Of a DNA stretch of 64,000 bases, positions 13,501-23,372 are shown one piece after another. Source of the DNA: Leptoclinus maculatus. Lineage: Eukaryota; Chordata; Actinopteri; Perciformes; Stichaeidae. Location: assembly GCA_032191485.1 (NCBI GenBank), contig JAVDOI010000004.1:16519443-16583442 (forward strand). Direction: 5' to 3'. Position numbers and translations under genes: made by a program. Every line of letters starts with the position of its first letter. The first letter of the stretch is position 1. Below the pieces are notes generated by a model, which was given only the letters and a program-made list of their open reading frames with translations, had not been told where the DNA came from and made no database searches.

Positions 13501-16196
13501 GAATGACAGTTTGAGATGTCACCAAAACAATAGACACGGGAGGTGTGCAGCAATATGTGAGAAGGTAAAATGGGCAAAGAGTGGAAAGAGTGTAAATTAG
13601 AAAGTGAGCGATATTGTTAACATAAGCGAACATGCGCCTGCAGTGAGAGAGGAACATATGCGTCGTAGTGGAAGGCATGTTAATAGGTGGCCTGGGGCAG
13701 ATTTGGGCTCCCATGGGGAGAGTCCTGCCCTGCTCTGTAAAGCTTCTGTCTCTTCTTTAACCCACCCATTAAATATGGTACACAGGTGGCTTATTAAACC
13801 CACTGTGTGAGACAACTACACTACACACTGATCATTCAACACTCAAATGACAAATACAATCACATGCGCCGGTGTCGCAATGCAAATGATTAATGTAGCT
13901 ACCCCCGTATCTTCACTCCCAGTGTGTACGTGTAGCTTTAACTTCCCATATAATGCTGATGTTTGATAAAATACTGCAGGGGATGTTAAAGATTTTTGTC
14001 CCTCGACCCAAATTTGACAAATTTAGTCTCGACCCTTAAGGGTCCAGGCTCATTAAAACGAGCTGCTGCTTGTGTCTTACGGGGACCCACCAGACGCAGA
14101 CCTGCATCTTCTCTCTATCAGGTTCCAAGTCGTTGTTTAGTGAAATGCTGTACCTCAGCAGAACACCCCATTCTGTCTGACTCCATGTTTATCACGAAGC
14201 CTTGTATCTTAAAGTGAACCCCCCCCCCCCCCCCCCCCTTCCCCCTCGGGTCCACTTTCATTGTTTTATCATGTAATGCTTTGCTTTTCTAACTACATCC
14301 ACTTGCTGTGTTGTTCTCATTAACAGCAAAACTTCAACAAGTATCCCGTGAGCATGGGCCCTCGAGATCTTGGCTACGGGCTCGATGATGATGAGCTGGA
14401 CAGTGCGAGCAAGTAAGTACTCCTATTTTTATGATCGCATAACATACATTTTGGCCGTTCTCATTTTGTCTCAAGTACGTTTGTCCAGATATTGGAACTT
14501 TAGCTGGTTGACTGATTCATTTCATAAAGACAAAGCAGGTTGAAATTCTCTTTTTCTGAGCACATTCAATCTTCTTTTTATTTTTACCCATGATAATACT
14601 GCCCCCAGGTGGACATATTTGGTAACCGCTTAAGTTGACAGAAATGTCACTCAAAGGATATCGCAGCGATATTCACAATAAAATGTTATACACATGAAAT
14701 ATTACTTTTGAAAAAACCCCCCACTGTTAAAAAACTGTTATCTTATGAAACAACACACAAGTCACTGTTTCCCTCTGCCTGTCTCTGTCTCAGGATCTCC
14801 TCAGAGGACAGCGGGGATGTCCCTTCGTACATCGAGGACAGCGACGACTCCTACTCACTAGAGCTCGACATCGACTCCTCCCGCTCGGGCCAGATGAACC
14901 TGCTGGAGGAAATCCTGGACTCTCTGAACACCACGACTGTGGAGCAAGGCAAACTTAGCGCTGCCAAGAGCCTGGACTTCTTCAGGTCCATGGATGATTT
15001 AGACTACAAGGCCCCGGTACGCAAGAGAGACAGAGGAAGACATGGTTATGAGAGGGCCAGTCAGCATTTACAAGTCCTTTTACTATTCTTAAGGTGTCAG
15101 AATGGGACTCGGTAATCAAATGAATCAAGTAAACCTGTCAAGTTGTTGGTTCATCTGTCAGAAACGGAGGGCTTAGGACATGCATTGATATTGACAACTA
15201 TTGATAGGATGACTTGTATTGAGCTACACCAATTGTTTTCACCTACACGCGTCAGGAGGGCAGATCTGTGTTTCTTCATAAAGGTATTAAGTTAATGGTA
15301 TTTCCTTGTTTCTTCTGTTCCAGAGCAAGCCCGCGCCTCCCAGCGAGTCTAAACCTGCTGATGAGAGTGGCTGCGATGGCGGCAGGGATCACGGCGGCTG
15401 GAATATGGGCCAGGATGACACTGCGGTACACGGAAAACACCTCCCCCCGTCCCCCCGCAGACAGCCCAACAAGAGCAGCCTGAAGGTGACAAAGAAACCT
15501 GCGACAGCTTCCGCAGTGCCCATCATCACGAACACACCCCCGGCCCAGGAGGCTGACATCTCCAGGTCATACCCTCATCAGCTCAACTATGACCCTCTAC
15601 CTGTCGGGCGACGACCAAAAGACCGCTTCTCCTACTCGCCCTCAGCGTCCCATAGAGTTACACCTACGCCGCCGTCTCCCACGCTCTCTCACGCTCTCTC
15701 TCACACCTACAGTTCTCCAGCACCCGTTTCTCACCCAAGCTATTTTCTTGAACCAACGGGCCGGTCTCGGACCATCTCGGACCCACAAGGCAACATGGAG
15801 CCTCCTGAGGCCCAGAACCAGACCGCCTCCACCGGCATCCTGAGGAGGAAGGTGCTGTCCAAGGAGACTGTGAGGCACTACCAGGAAAAGGCCATCCAGA
15901 GGCGAAGCGGCCAGCCCCAGCAGGAGTGTCAGGGGAGCCCGTCGAGGCCCAGCCCGTCAGCTATGCAGGTCCCGTGGGAGAAAGAGGTGTCCAAGGAGGG
16001 GCTCCTGGGGCTCGGCCTGTGCCTGGGTCAGGGTAAAGGTTCGGGGGCGGCTGTGGTGCAGGATCAAGGCCTCCTCGAGGAGATCGAGTCCATGTGTTGC
16101 CTCGGCTCAGTGCTCCACAGCAGCCTGCAGCTCTCCCAGGTTCACTGCAACAACAGTCACCAGCCGGTCCAGAGCAAAGCCACAGACGAGTCATAG
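1358..16196 (+). CDS. dennd1b: dennd1b, 3' (C-terminal) part: DENN-domain Rab35 guanine-nucleotide exchange factor
   Basis: Partial gene; the DENN core lies left of the window. Exons read by phase: 1358-1448, 2705-2745, 4116-4151, 4652-4708, 6221-6310, 10623-10676 (tentative), 14327-14412, 14794-15016, 15324-16196. All phases agree. The first exon encodes the end of the dDENN region (GRGFSDVFEEEIT), then SYQQWMHTVK, GGALLNTAVTK and HAKRGIRDIKGRLK. These align with what I recall of human DENND1B, as do SAAKSLDFFRSMDDLDYK and GQDDTAVHGKHLPPSPR near the end. DENND1 proteins activate Rab35 on clathrin-coated vesicles and early endosomes; the C-terminal half is a low-complexity adaptor/clathrin-binding tail. 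DENND1B is preferred over DENND1A because the neighbour is crb1. The human counterpart has a short segment (about 11 residues, ATPAVRTAYKF as I recall) between the third and fourth exons that I could not find here. Confidence 0.9.
2285..2313. repeat. (CA)n microsatellite
   Basis: Pure CA tract in a dennd1b intron. Confidence 0.95.
2919..2964. repeat. (TG)n microsatellite
   Basis: Pure TG tract; it generates several spurious His/Thr ORFs in the other frames. Confidence 0.95.
3165..3300. repeat. CT-rich low-complexity block
   Basis: Interrupted (TC)n with C-runs, in a dennd1b intron. Confidence 0.85.
4587..4634. repeat. interrupted (TG)n next to a dennd1b splice acceptor
   Basis: An imperfect GT tract with GC interruptions ends about 17 nt before the acceptor of dennd1b exon 4652-4708. 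Confidence 0.85.
7229..7485. repeat. facing (TG)n and (CA)n tracts
   Basis: (TG)n at about 7229-7284 and (CA)n at about 7440-7485, separated by about 155 bp. They are complementary and could pair into a long stem. A short GAGAG/AGGAG run sits between them. Confidence 0.9.
8342..8432. repeat. retroelement 3'-tail fragment
   Basis: The stretch ending CTGGTTAAATAAAGGTTAAGT, followed by an A-rich run, resembles the 3' tails of non-LTR retrotransposons that are abundant in fish genomes. Only the tail is present; no reverse transcriptase frame is nearby. Family assignment is from memory. Confidence 0.4.
9556..10565. repeat. cluster of (TG)n microsatellites
   Basis: Separate TG tracts at about 9559-9580, 9968-9993, 10207-10244 and 10537-10565, all in the same orientation, inside a dennd1b intron. 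Confidence 0.9.
10623..10676 (+). CDS. dennd1b: possible dennd1b cassette exon (18 codons)
   Basis: A good acceptor (CTCCACTTCAG) is followed by 54 nt open in phase 0 (RPTDFLAEPKVPSPGTFK) up to a weak donor GTACTG. It fits between the flanking exons, which end and start in phase 0, so it can be included or skipped without frameshift. I cannot match it confidently to the mammalian protein. An alternative donor further on (ACCAG|GTGATC) would break the frame. Confidence 0.4.
14219..14238. repeat. poly(C) tract
   Basis: A run of about 20 C about 90 nt before the dennd1b exon at 14327; prone to assembly and sequencing error. Confidence 0.85.
15324..16196 (+). CDS. dennd1b: dennd1b terminal coding exon (290 codons plus stop, TAG)
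   Basis: Acceptor TTCCAG precedes 15324 and the frame stays open to TAG at 16194-16196. The segment is Pro/Ser-rich and disordered in appearance. It ends with conserved blocks: VPWEKE around 15973 and a GLLEEIESMCCLGSVL stretch followed by LHSSLQLSQ, matching the extreme C-terminus of mammalian DENND1B as I recall it. Length is comparable with the human tail. Confidence 0.88.
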   Translation, partial: SKPAPPSESKPADESGCDGGRDHGGWNMGQDDTAVHGKHLPPSPRRQPNKSSLKVTKKPATASAVPIITNTPPAQEADISRSYPHQLNYDPLPVGRRPKDRFSYSPSASHRVTPTPPSPTLSHALSHTYSSPAPVSHPSYFLEPTGRSRTISDPQGNMEPPEAQNQTASTGILRRKVLSKETVRHYQEKAIQRRSGQPQQECQGSPSRPSPSAMQVPWEKEVSKEGLLGLGLCLGQGKGSGAAVVQDQGLLEEIESMCCLGSVLHSSLQLSQVHCNNSHQPVQSKATDES

Positions 16197-19100
16197 GGAC
16201 GTCACAGACTCGGTGTCTGTCAAATGCCATAGGTCCCACTGAAATCTATTCACTGTAATTCCTCTATTACAACTAGCTACACTTTCAGAGAACAGGATCT
16301 TTTTTGATCTCAGCGCTCTGCTATCAGGAAACATTATGAACACATTTGATGTCAAACAGGCAGACACAAACCGAGTCACAGCCTGAAGAGCGGGAAACAG
16401 GAAGAGAGAAATTGGTCCACTGCACAACTCTCCATCTTTAAATTCCCGAAAAACATTATTTTCTTAAAACAAGTGAAAAAACCTGCAAGTGTTGTAAGAA
16501 TAAGAACCTAATAAATGTGAACTTGTTTCTTGAAATGAACGTCTGTAACACAAAACAATGTCAAAAACAAGGTCACATGATATGAGTTAAAAAACAAGTT
16601 AAAAAATCTCTCTGCTAATGTAAGTTAGGTACTTCTCCTGAGTGAACAACGTGGTATTTTATATAGTTTTACTTTCTTTAAACAACTGTATTCTCTTGTG
16701 AAAAAACACAAAGTGAGTCCAGAATGTTGAGATTGTTTTGTGTTTTTGAAACGCTGCAAGATTTTTCACTTGTTTTAAGAACATACAACGTCATAAACTA
16801 AAATACAGAGACTTGATGAGAAGGATATTTATGCAGCCTTTCTACTGATAAAACAAAGTGTTTCTGTCTGTAATCATCTAAATTCATGGACAACATGTAT
16901 TTTCATGTGTTGTATATTTTCATCTTGTGTCACAATGATCTACCAGACAAAGAGCCACGAAACCCATAAATTACATTTTGGATAAAGTCTAAGAAGCCAA
17001 CCATCTTGACTTTCAGGATTTAAGAAAAGGTACTTGTGAGGATGAAGAAGGGATGATATCTCCAACACATCATGATGTCTTTTACTCGGCGTTCCAAACA
17101 TTTTACGTGATCAGGTTACATTTGCACTTGTAGATTAACAAATTCTTGACCACCTGGTACTAAAATCCTTTGAGCAAAAAAAAAAAAACAACAAGGTGAG
17201 ACGGGATTTTCCAGACGCAAAGTCTCACACACAGTGTGATAATAGTGGTTGTTTTTTTTTTATCACCGTGCCTTAAATGGACACGTGATTTGTTCTCGAT
17301 ACTCTGGTGTCTTACTCTAGAGATACCGTACAGGTACTTTGTAATCAGAATCTCTGATGCTCTCAGATCATAAATACAACACTTAGTAGTACTTAAACAG
17401 CACAGTTTTTCTCTGGATTAATAGAATAGTTCATATTTATATGATGTGCTTTAAAGCTGCTGTTTTTAAATTAGCATTCCAGATAATGAGATGTGCATGT
17501 AGAATCCTCTCTCTGGCTCTCTGTGTGTGTGGTGTTCAGAACGCTTCTGTCACTCTGAAGAGAAGCAAACAAAGTCAAAACAGCGTTCGATCTGAGAATG
17601 CCAGTGTCAAGGCCTCATGTCCATCATCATCATCATCACCACTCTTCCTCCTCATGTTGTCTCTACTTATGTAATAGCACTTTCTGCACATCTGACTCTC
17701 ACTCTTTAGAATGGTTGCCAGTTGTTGCAGCGGCTCATGTGGTTTAGATTTTAGACTTTAAAAGATGAGGCTGGTGATATTCTATGTTTTCTTATTGTGA
17801 ACAAATCACATGAAACAATGACTTGTGTACCCGCTCCTACTGAAAACTAAATGAATTATAAATATATAACTTCAGTTAAAAAAAAAAAAAAGAGCTGAAA
17901 CAGCTGGGATCAGTAGTTTATAGCAAATGTTACTCAAACAGAAGTGAACAGTGCATTTGTTGGGGACAGATTTCCTGTTTGTAGGATGAATCAGAATAAT
18001 ATACGATATCACCAGACTCATCACACGGCTCTCCTTGGCTTTCTGTCTGTCGGTCTTTTCTTTGCTCACAGGAGGAAATGCAATCTCTGTCCTTTTCTGG
18101 GTTAGAGTCACACACTGTAATGCAATGCAGTGGTTGATGATTGTACTGTAACGAAGCAATACGGTTCTCCTCAGAGAGCAGCGACGTGGATGTAAAGCGC
18201 ACAGAGACTAAAGTATTTCTGTGACGGACTCTCCTGTGGAGAGAAACGCAGCGTCCAGAGGTCGGGGGTTCCCATCGTTCTCTGCGTTTGCCACAAACCC
18301 GGAGAAAAGAAGAAAGCTTTTTCTGTGCTTGTGTTGGGATTATTACATTTATGGTTCGTTGTTCTTATGATTTATGCCAGACGCCAGTCGCTGTGGCAGT
18401 TTAATAGCAGCTATTTCTCCACTTTTTTGAGTGCTGCTCTGCGTTAACGATTTGCTCATAAAGTCTTTGGCGTGCTTCTAAAAGCCCAGGAACCAGTCCC
18501 AGTAATTCCTATAGCTCTGGCCTTATTCATTGTAAAGACTTTCAAACTTATTTACTATGCAAATATTTAAACATTTTCAAAAGAAAGGTCAGTTTTATTT
18601 AACAGTAATTACACGATTATGCACGATTCTACTTGAAAAATAATCACAATCGATGTAGTTTCTAGTAGGAGTAAGCTTCATGTGTCCCTAAACGAATAAA
18701 CATGGCCGTCTATTAAACTGTGTGAGAGCCGAGGTGTGTCTATGACAGAATGGTGTGTATAGTGTGCCTTAAACAGGAAGAGTATCACCCAGTATAATCA
18801 GAACAAGGTACAGTATTATAGAAGGGAGGTGTATGCAAAGCGTTCAGACCACCGTAAATCACAGTAAGAACATTGATCATTATGCTATTGATAAATATAA
18901 ACAGACCGGGTTTGGTCCTTAAAAACTGACCTGAAAAGAACTTGGGTACTAGCATTGTTTTTATGGCTCTTTTGTTTTTGTGTTTCGGCTGCAGTCCAGC
19001 TGGAGTTACTCAGTGTTTTTCTTTGGTGGTTGGTGGGAATCTTCCTGCCTGTATTTAATAGAACGTCTTTGAATTTCTCTGGGTTATTTGACTTTTTGTC

Positions 19101-20292
19101 AATTCGGTTCTTTCTTTGATTGTACTATGAGGTGATTCCTTGTATTGTTTGTGTGCTTGTATTTCTTTTCTCTCTTTTTTTTTTTTAAACACACTCATTC
19201 TGAGCTCGTTTTCTTTCTTTTTTTAAAGACGTTCCTCAGAGGAGTCTCTCTAGTTGACTTCATATTGATGACAAATTATTTTCAACTGAATAGACGTGTA
19301 TTTTTGCTGGCTTGAGTTTATTTTACATGGATAATATATGATTGGTGCTGTGTGTTTGAAAAAAATAAATAAAAGACACCTAATATTTGAATGTTTTAGA
19401 TTTTATTTTTGGAAGAAGAAATATAGAGAGAATATTAACAAATGTCTGATGTAGCCATTCATGTTCAGAAGCATTTGAAACCTAATCAAAATAAGCAGAG
19501 GATGACACTTGCTTGTACGCGGTACAATGCTTATTGTTGTATCTGCATGTATGTACCTGTATGTGTTGTATGCTATGATTTTTATTTTTTTTTTATTCTG
19601 TTGGTATTAATTATTATTTCAGTATTTAGTGCTTCTGTCAAATCGAGAATGGTGGAAATAACTTTTGGGTCTGGCACAGCGCACTCATTCTGCCTTGCAT
19701 TGAGTATTGTGGAGTTAATGTCTGCATTCCATGTGTTTCTACTTTGGTTACTGGCTCCTGTAAATCTAACTGAAGAGTTTTGTGGGAACAAATACCGAGT
19801 CATTTAGTCACGAAGAAATGACTCGCGTTTCAATGTCTGAAGGCTTGTGATAACTAAAGATAACTGCAAACAATACAGTGTGAAGGAATTTATGAATATA
19901 AAGTATAATTGTCCTGAAATTACAAATTTGGAGTGAGTTGGAGGCGACGGATTATGTAGCAGTGTTTACAGAGGTACTATGGACTTTACAAAGATATCGA
20001 CGTTACTTGCCCCCCGAGCTCCACATTTAAGACAAAAAAACAACACATCTTCAGTATCGTGACCACTGTGGACGAGTTACAGTATGCAACTTTATTTCAG
20101 TCTTTTTGGGTGTTGTCATGATGATTAACTCTTCGGTATTACATTTACTGATTTCTTTGATTCTGTGCTCACTTGCATGTTCTCATTGCAGAGAAAACAA
20201 CTGTCTTAAACAACTGAGATCAATCTGATGTGCTATTGATGAGTAACTTGGTACAACTGCACACAATGTATGCACTGTGAACTGAAAATAAA
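16197..20292 (+). other. dennd1b 3' untranslated region with several poly(A) signals
   Basis: AT-rich sequence without convincing coding exons follows the dennd1b stop. AATAAA hexamers occur at 16510-16515, 19364-19369 (overlapping a second copy at 19368-19373) and 20287-20292, so alternative polyadenylation could give UTRs of about 0.3, 3.2 and 4.1 kb. The ORFs in this stretch lack homology, splice context and codon structure. Confidence 0.55.
19364..19373 (+). terminator. tandem AATAAA poly(A) signals, candidate dennd1b 3' end
   Basis: Two overlapping AATAAA hexamers on the + strand about 3.2 kb after the stop codon. Another single hexamer lies at 20287-20292. Confidence 0.4.
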
Positions 20293-21842
20293 TGATAGTG
20301 TTTAATGCTTATACATCTCTGTTTTTTTTATACCAAAGTGAGTCCGACTGTATTAACAGATAGCACCAGAGTATGTGGAAAGAAACAACGCATTGTATAG
20401 TCAGGGTGCTGTATTGTGTATTCACAATTCACACAGAGTGCTGTTTTATTTAATAGTGCAGTGTTATTGTTGTTGTGTGTGAGATCATTAATATTGCATT
20501 GGCTTATTGATTTGGCAAACACGAAAGCAGAAATGCTAATCCTCTCTCTAACACCACACGGTTTCTAAATAGACCTATGATCACTTGTCCACATACGATA
20601 AATTAACTCAAATAAATTGACTTCATTAACTAGCACAATTTCTATGTACAGTTTCCATCAATTAAAGGTAGAAATGAAATTCACAGTTTGAAACATATAA
20701 TAAACAAAATGATAATTATGGCATATACACTTATAATTGCAGTCAAGACGGTTCTTGTTTCTAACAACGTACAAGTCAGCCTAGCAGAAACAATTCTCGA
20801 CGAGTGCAACTTGTCCTGAAACCTGACTTGAAGTATATTATTCTGTTGGTACAGTTTGGGAAGTCTCGTGGAAATGTTCTAGCTAGAACTAGAGAGGTGT
20901 TTTCCAGAAGTAAATACACACGGTTAAGTTCATAAATTTCAAGTATAGGTCTCGTGATATTCTATATTTTTCTTACTGTGAACAAATCCCATGAAAAGAC
21001 CAATACAAACACTGAGTGGATTTTACCATCAAGTTTAGTCTTTTACCTCCGAGCCATAGAGCTCCGTTATGGTTACACGCGTTCCTTCACTAATGATTCA
21101 GGGCACTGTAGTTAATTTTGAGCCAATCACACAAACACTGTCCAGTTGAAGTAAATACTCACTTGAGCACCAAATGTTTATTAATCCTCTGCTGAAAATA
21201 GTCCCCTATAAATGAACAGTTTACTTCTGTTTGCTAAAAACTACAGTTTCCAAATATCTAAGAGAATTACTGAGCCTTTTTTACTCTTCAGTTTTAAAAT
21301 ACCTTTGTTGTTTTTTGAATGACAAGACTAACAAATCGTTGCTTTCGATCATTCCGTGACAATAAGAAAAACATAGGATAACACCAGCCTTATCCTTTCA
21401 ACGAAGGACGTTCCGACTCATTCTGCTCGTTTCTAGATGAACGCTTTAACACAATTTTCTTGTGTGTCTCAAATTCTGCCACGATTTTCCTTTTAGTGCT
21501 CACCGGTCCATCAATCCTAAAAAAATATGGATCAGACACAACCTGTGGCAGACCCGATATGTTCTGAGCTAAAAATCTTTCTGCATTTTGATGGATGTAC
21601 TCCTGGGTGGTGAAGCCAGGTGCAAAACATCACAGGAAGATGGATGCAGCACTGGGAAATATACGATTACACAGAAATAGTGTCACAAAAATCTCTGACA
21701 GTCTTCCAGCCTGTGAAGAAAGACAGCAGTAATTTAAAATGGAGGTGCTGTGAGGGGAAGACCATGTTTACATGCAGGCTGTATTTCTAGCATCAGCTCC
21801 TTCATTACCACCCTGCATGTAAACACAGTCCCCGCCTGCAGC
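20293..21842. other. tail-to-tail region between dennd1b and crb1, including the crb1 3' UTR
   Basis: No coding exons seen. It should contain the crb1 3' UTR (- strand, starting just below 21843); a minus-strand AATAAA (TTTATT on +) at 21177-21182 is a candidate crb1 poly(A) signal. Fragments around 20940-21400 resemble other stretches of this window (5455-5990, 17760-18160), suggesting an old degenerate dispersed repeat. Confidence 0.4.
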
Positions 21843-22061
21843 TCAGATGAGTCTCTCCATCGGCGGCGGCTGGGTGATGCTCCACATCTCCACCCGGGAT
21901 CCCTCCTTCTCCTGCCGGCTGGGACTGTAGGTGCCGTGGGTGGCACGGCGATTTAGCGCCACCACCAGGCTGACGGAGGTGAGAATGAGAACCAGCAGCA
22001 GGATGACGGACGCCAGACTGATGGACAGTAAGAGGTCAGAGGTCAAACCCTCGGCGGTCAA
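21843..22061 (-). CDS. crb1: crb1 terminal exon: membrane span and ERLI cytoplasmic tail
   Basis: Acceptor CCCTCCAG, then 72 codons in phase 0 and TGA at 21843-21845. LTAEGLTSD leads into a hydrophobic span (LLLSISLASVILLLVLILTS), then NRRATHGTYSPSRQ (FERM-binding) and PPPMERLI (PDZ ligand). This is the strongest evidence for CRB1 over CRB2. Confidence 0.95.
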   Translation of the reverse strand: MTAEGLTSDLLLSISLASVILLLVLILTSVSLVVALNRRATHGTYSPSRQEKEGSRVEMWSITQPPPMERLI

Positions 22062-22158
22062 CTGGAGGGAAAGAGACAAATGTTTTGTTTTAAAGAACCT
22101 CATTCACATGATACATTGTTTATTTCTGTCTCACACACACACACACACACACACACAC

Positions 22159-22201
<43 letters not shown>

Positions 22202-23320
22202 CACACACACACACACACACACACACACTTCTCCTCTCCTCACTGCTTTACACTACACCAGGCGCTCCACGCGAGCTGCCAAAGTGCTGATGGATGTGTT
22301 TCCCAGCTCAGCAGGTGGGTTGAGACCACCAGGAGCCTCGAGTTGCCGCGGACTGAAACCTCCCTCCGTCTGCCGCCTCTCTCGCAGTTTGGCAACGGCC
22401 AGCGCCAGCCCCAGCATCACCACTATCGCCAGGCAAACCAGACACGGTGCCAGCACGGCAGCCACCCGCAAGCTGTATGGAGCACGCTCCGTCTGTGGAG
22501 GATCACACACACACACACACACCCACACACACACACACACAGAGAGAGGCAAGATGCTGCCTGATGATCCCATTAGCATGAACACCACCAGAAACTCACT
22601 CACACACCCAAAAATAGCTCATACACAACTACCCTGCATGCAAACACAGATTTCTGACCTCGCAAGTCAAACCCTTCCGAATCAAGCTTCCAGTGCAGCC
22701 AGTGAATGATTGGTAACGTTCATTAACCAGCATCAGATGCACTCACGTCAGTAGTTCTGGTTGGTGCGATAGTCGTGACACTCCGAGTGGCAGCTACAAG
22801 GTTACCAGCAGCAACAACAGCTGTAAGTATCACTCCATTACACTGACAACATCTTCATAACTAAAGCCTCTTACTGAGCTCGTCAGGTCACACGAGACTA
22901 TGAAAATAGGAATCTCAGAAGTCAGCAAACTTTACACTGAGCAATCAACATGGAAACATAATTCTCATAAAAATACAACCATCCATATCCTGAGGCAAAA
23001 AATAACTTATGCACTCACGCTCGACGCTGTAGACATTACACTTTCTTTCCCTTGCTACAGGCTTTGTTGACTCCTGGAAAGTGCTTACCTGTCACTGCAG
23101 CAGAGTTGGCTGTCAGAGTGAGTGTGACACAAGCGAGCCGGAGCAGCCTGAAGCCAGGACCCGCCATCAGTCACCGACTGCCACACACACAGACACGGAA
23201 ATGTCTAACTAACCAGTCTCTACGGTACAAGGTAAGGCCACCCTGAAGCCTCGGCAGAGCAGCTACACACACACACAGAGACGGCAGCAGTGCTTCCCTG
23301 CTGTCAGCACTATCAACCTG

Positions 23321-23372
<52 letters not shown>

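Larger units (their letters stand above)
6311..14326 (+). other. dennd1b intron(s)
   Basis: About 8 kb with microsatellites, a retroelement tail (8342-8432) and one tentative cassette exon (10623-10676). A moderately GC-rich island with a CCAAT motif lies at about 12560-12790. No other coding sequence is supported. Confidence 0.5.

Noticed and set aside
19442..19807. 121-codon ORF in the dennd1b 3' region
   Set aside because: AT-rich, no recognisable domain, lies in the 3' UTR, and a second ORF overlaps it on the other strand.
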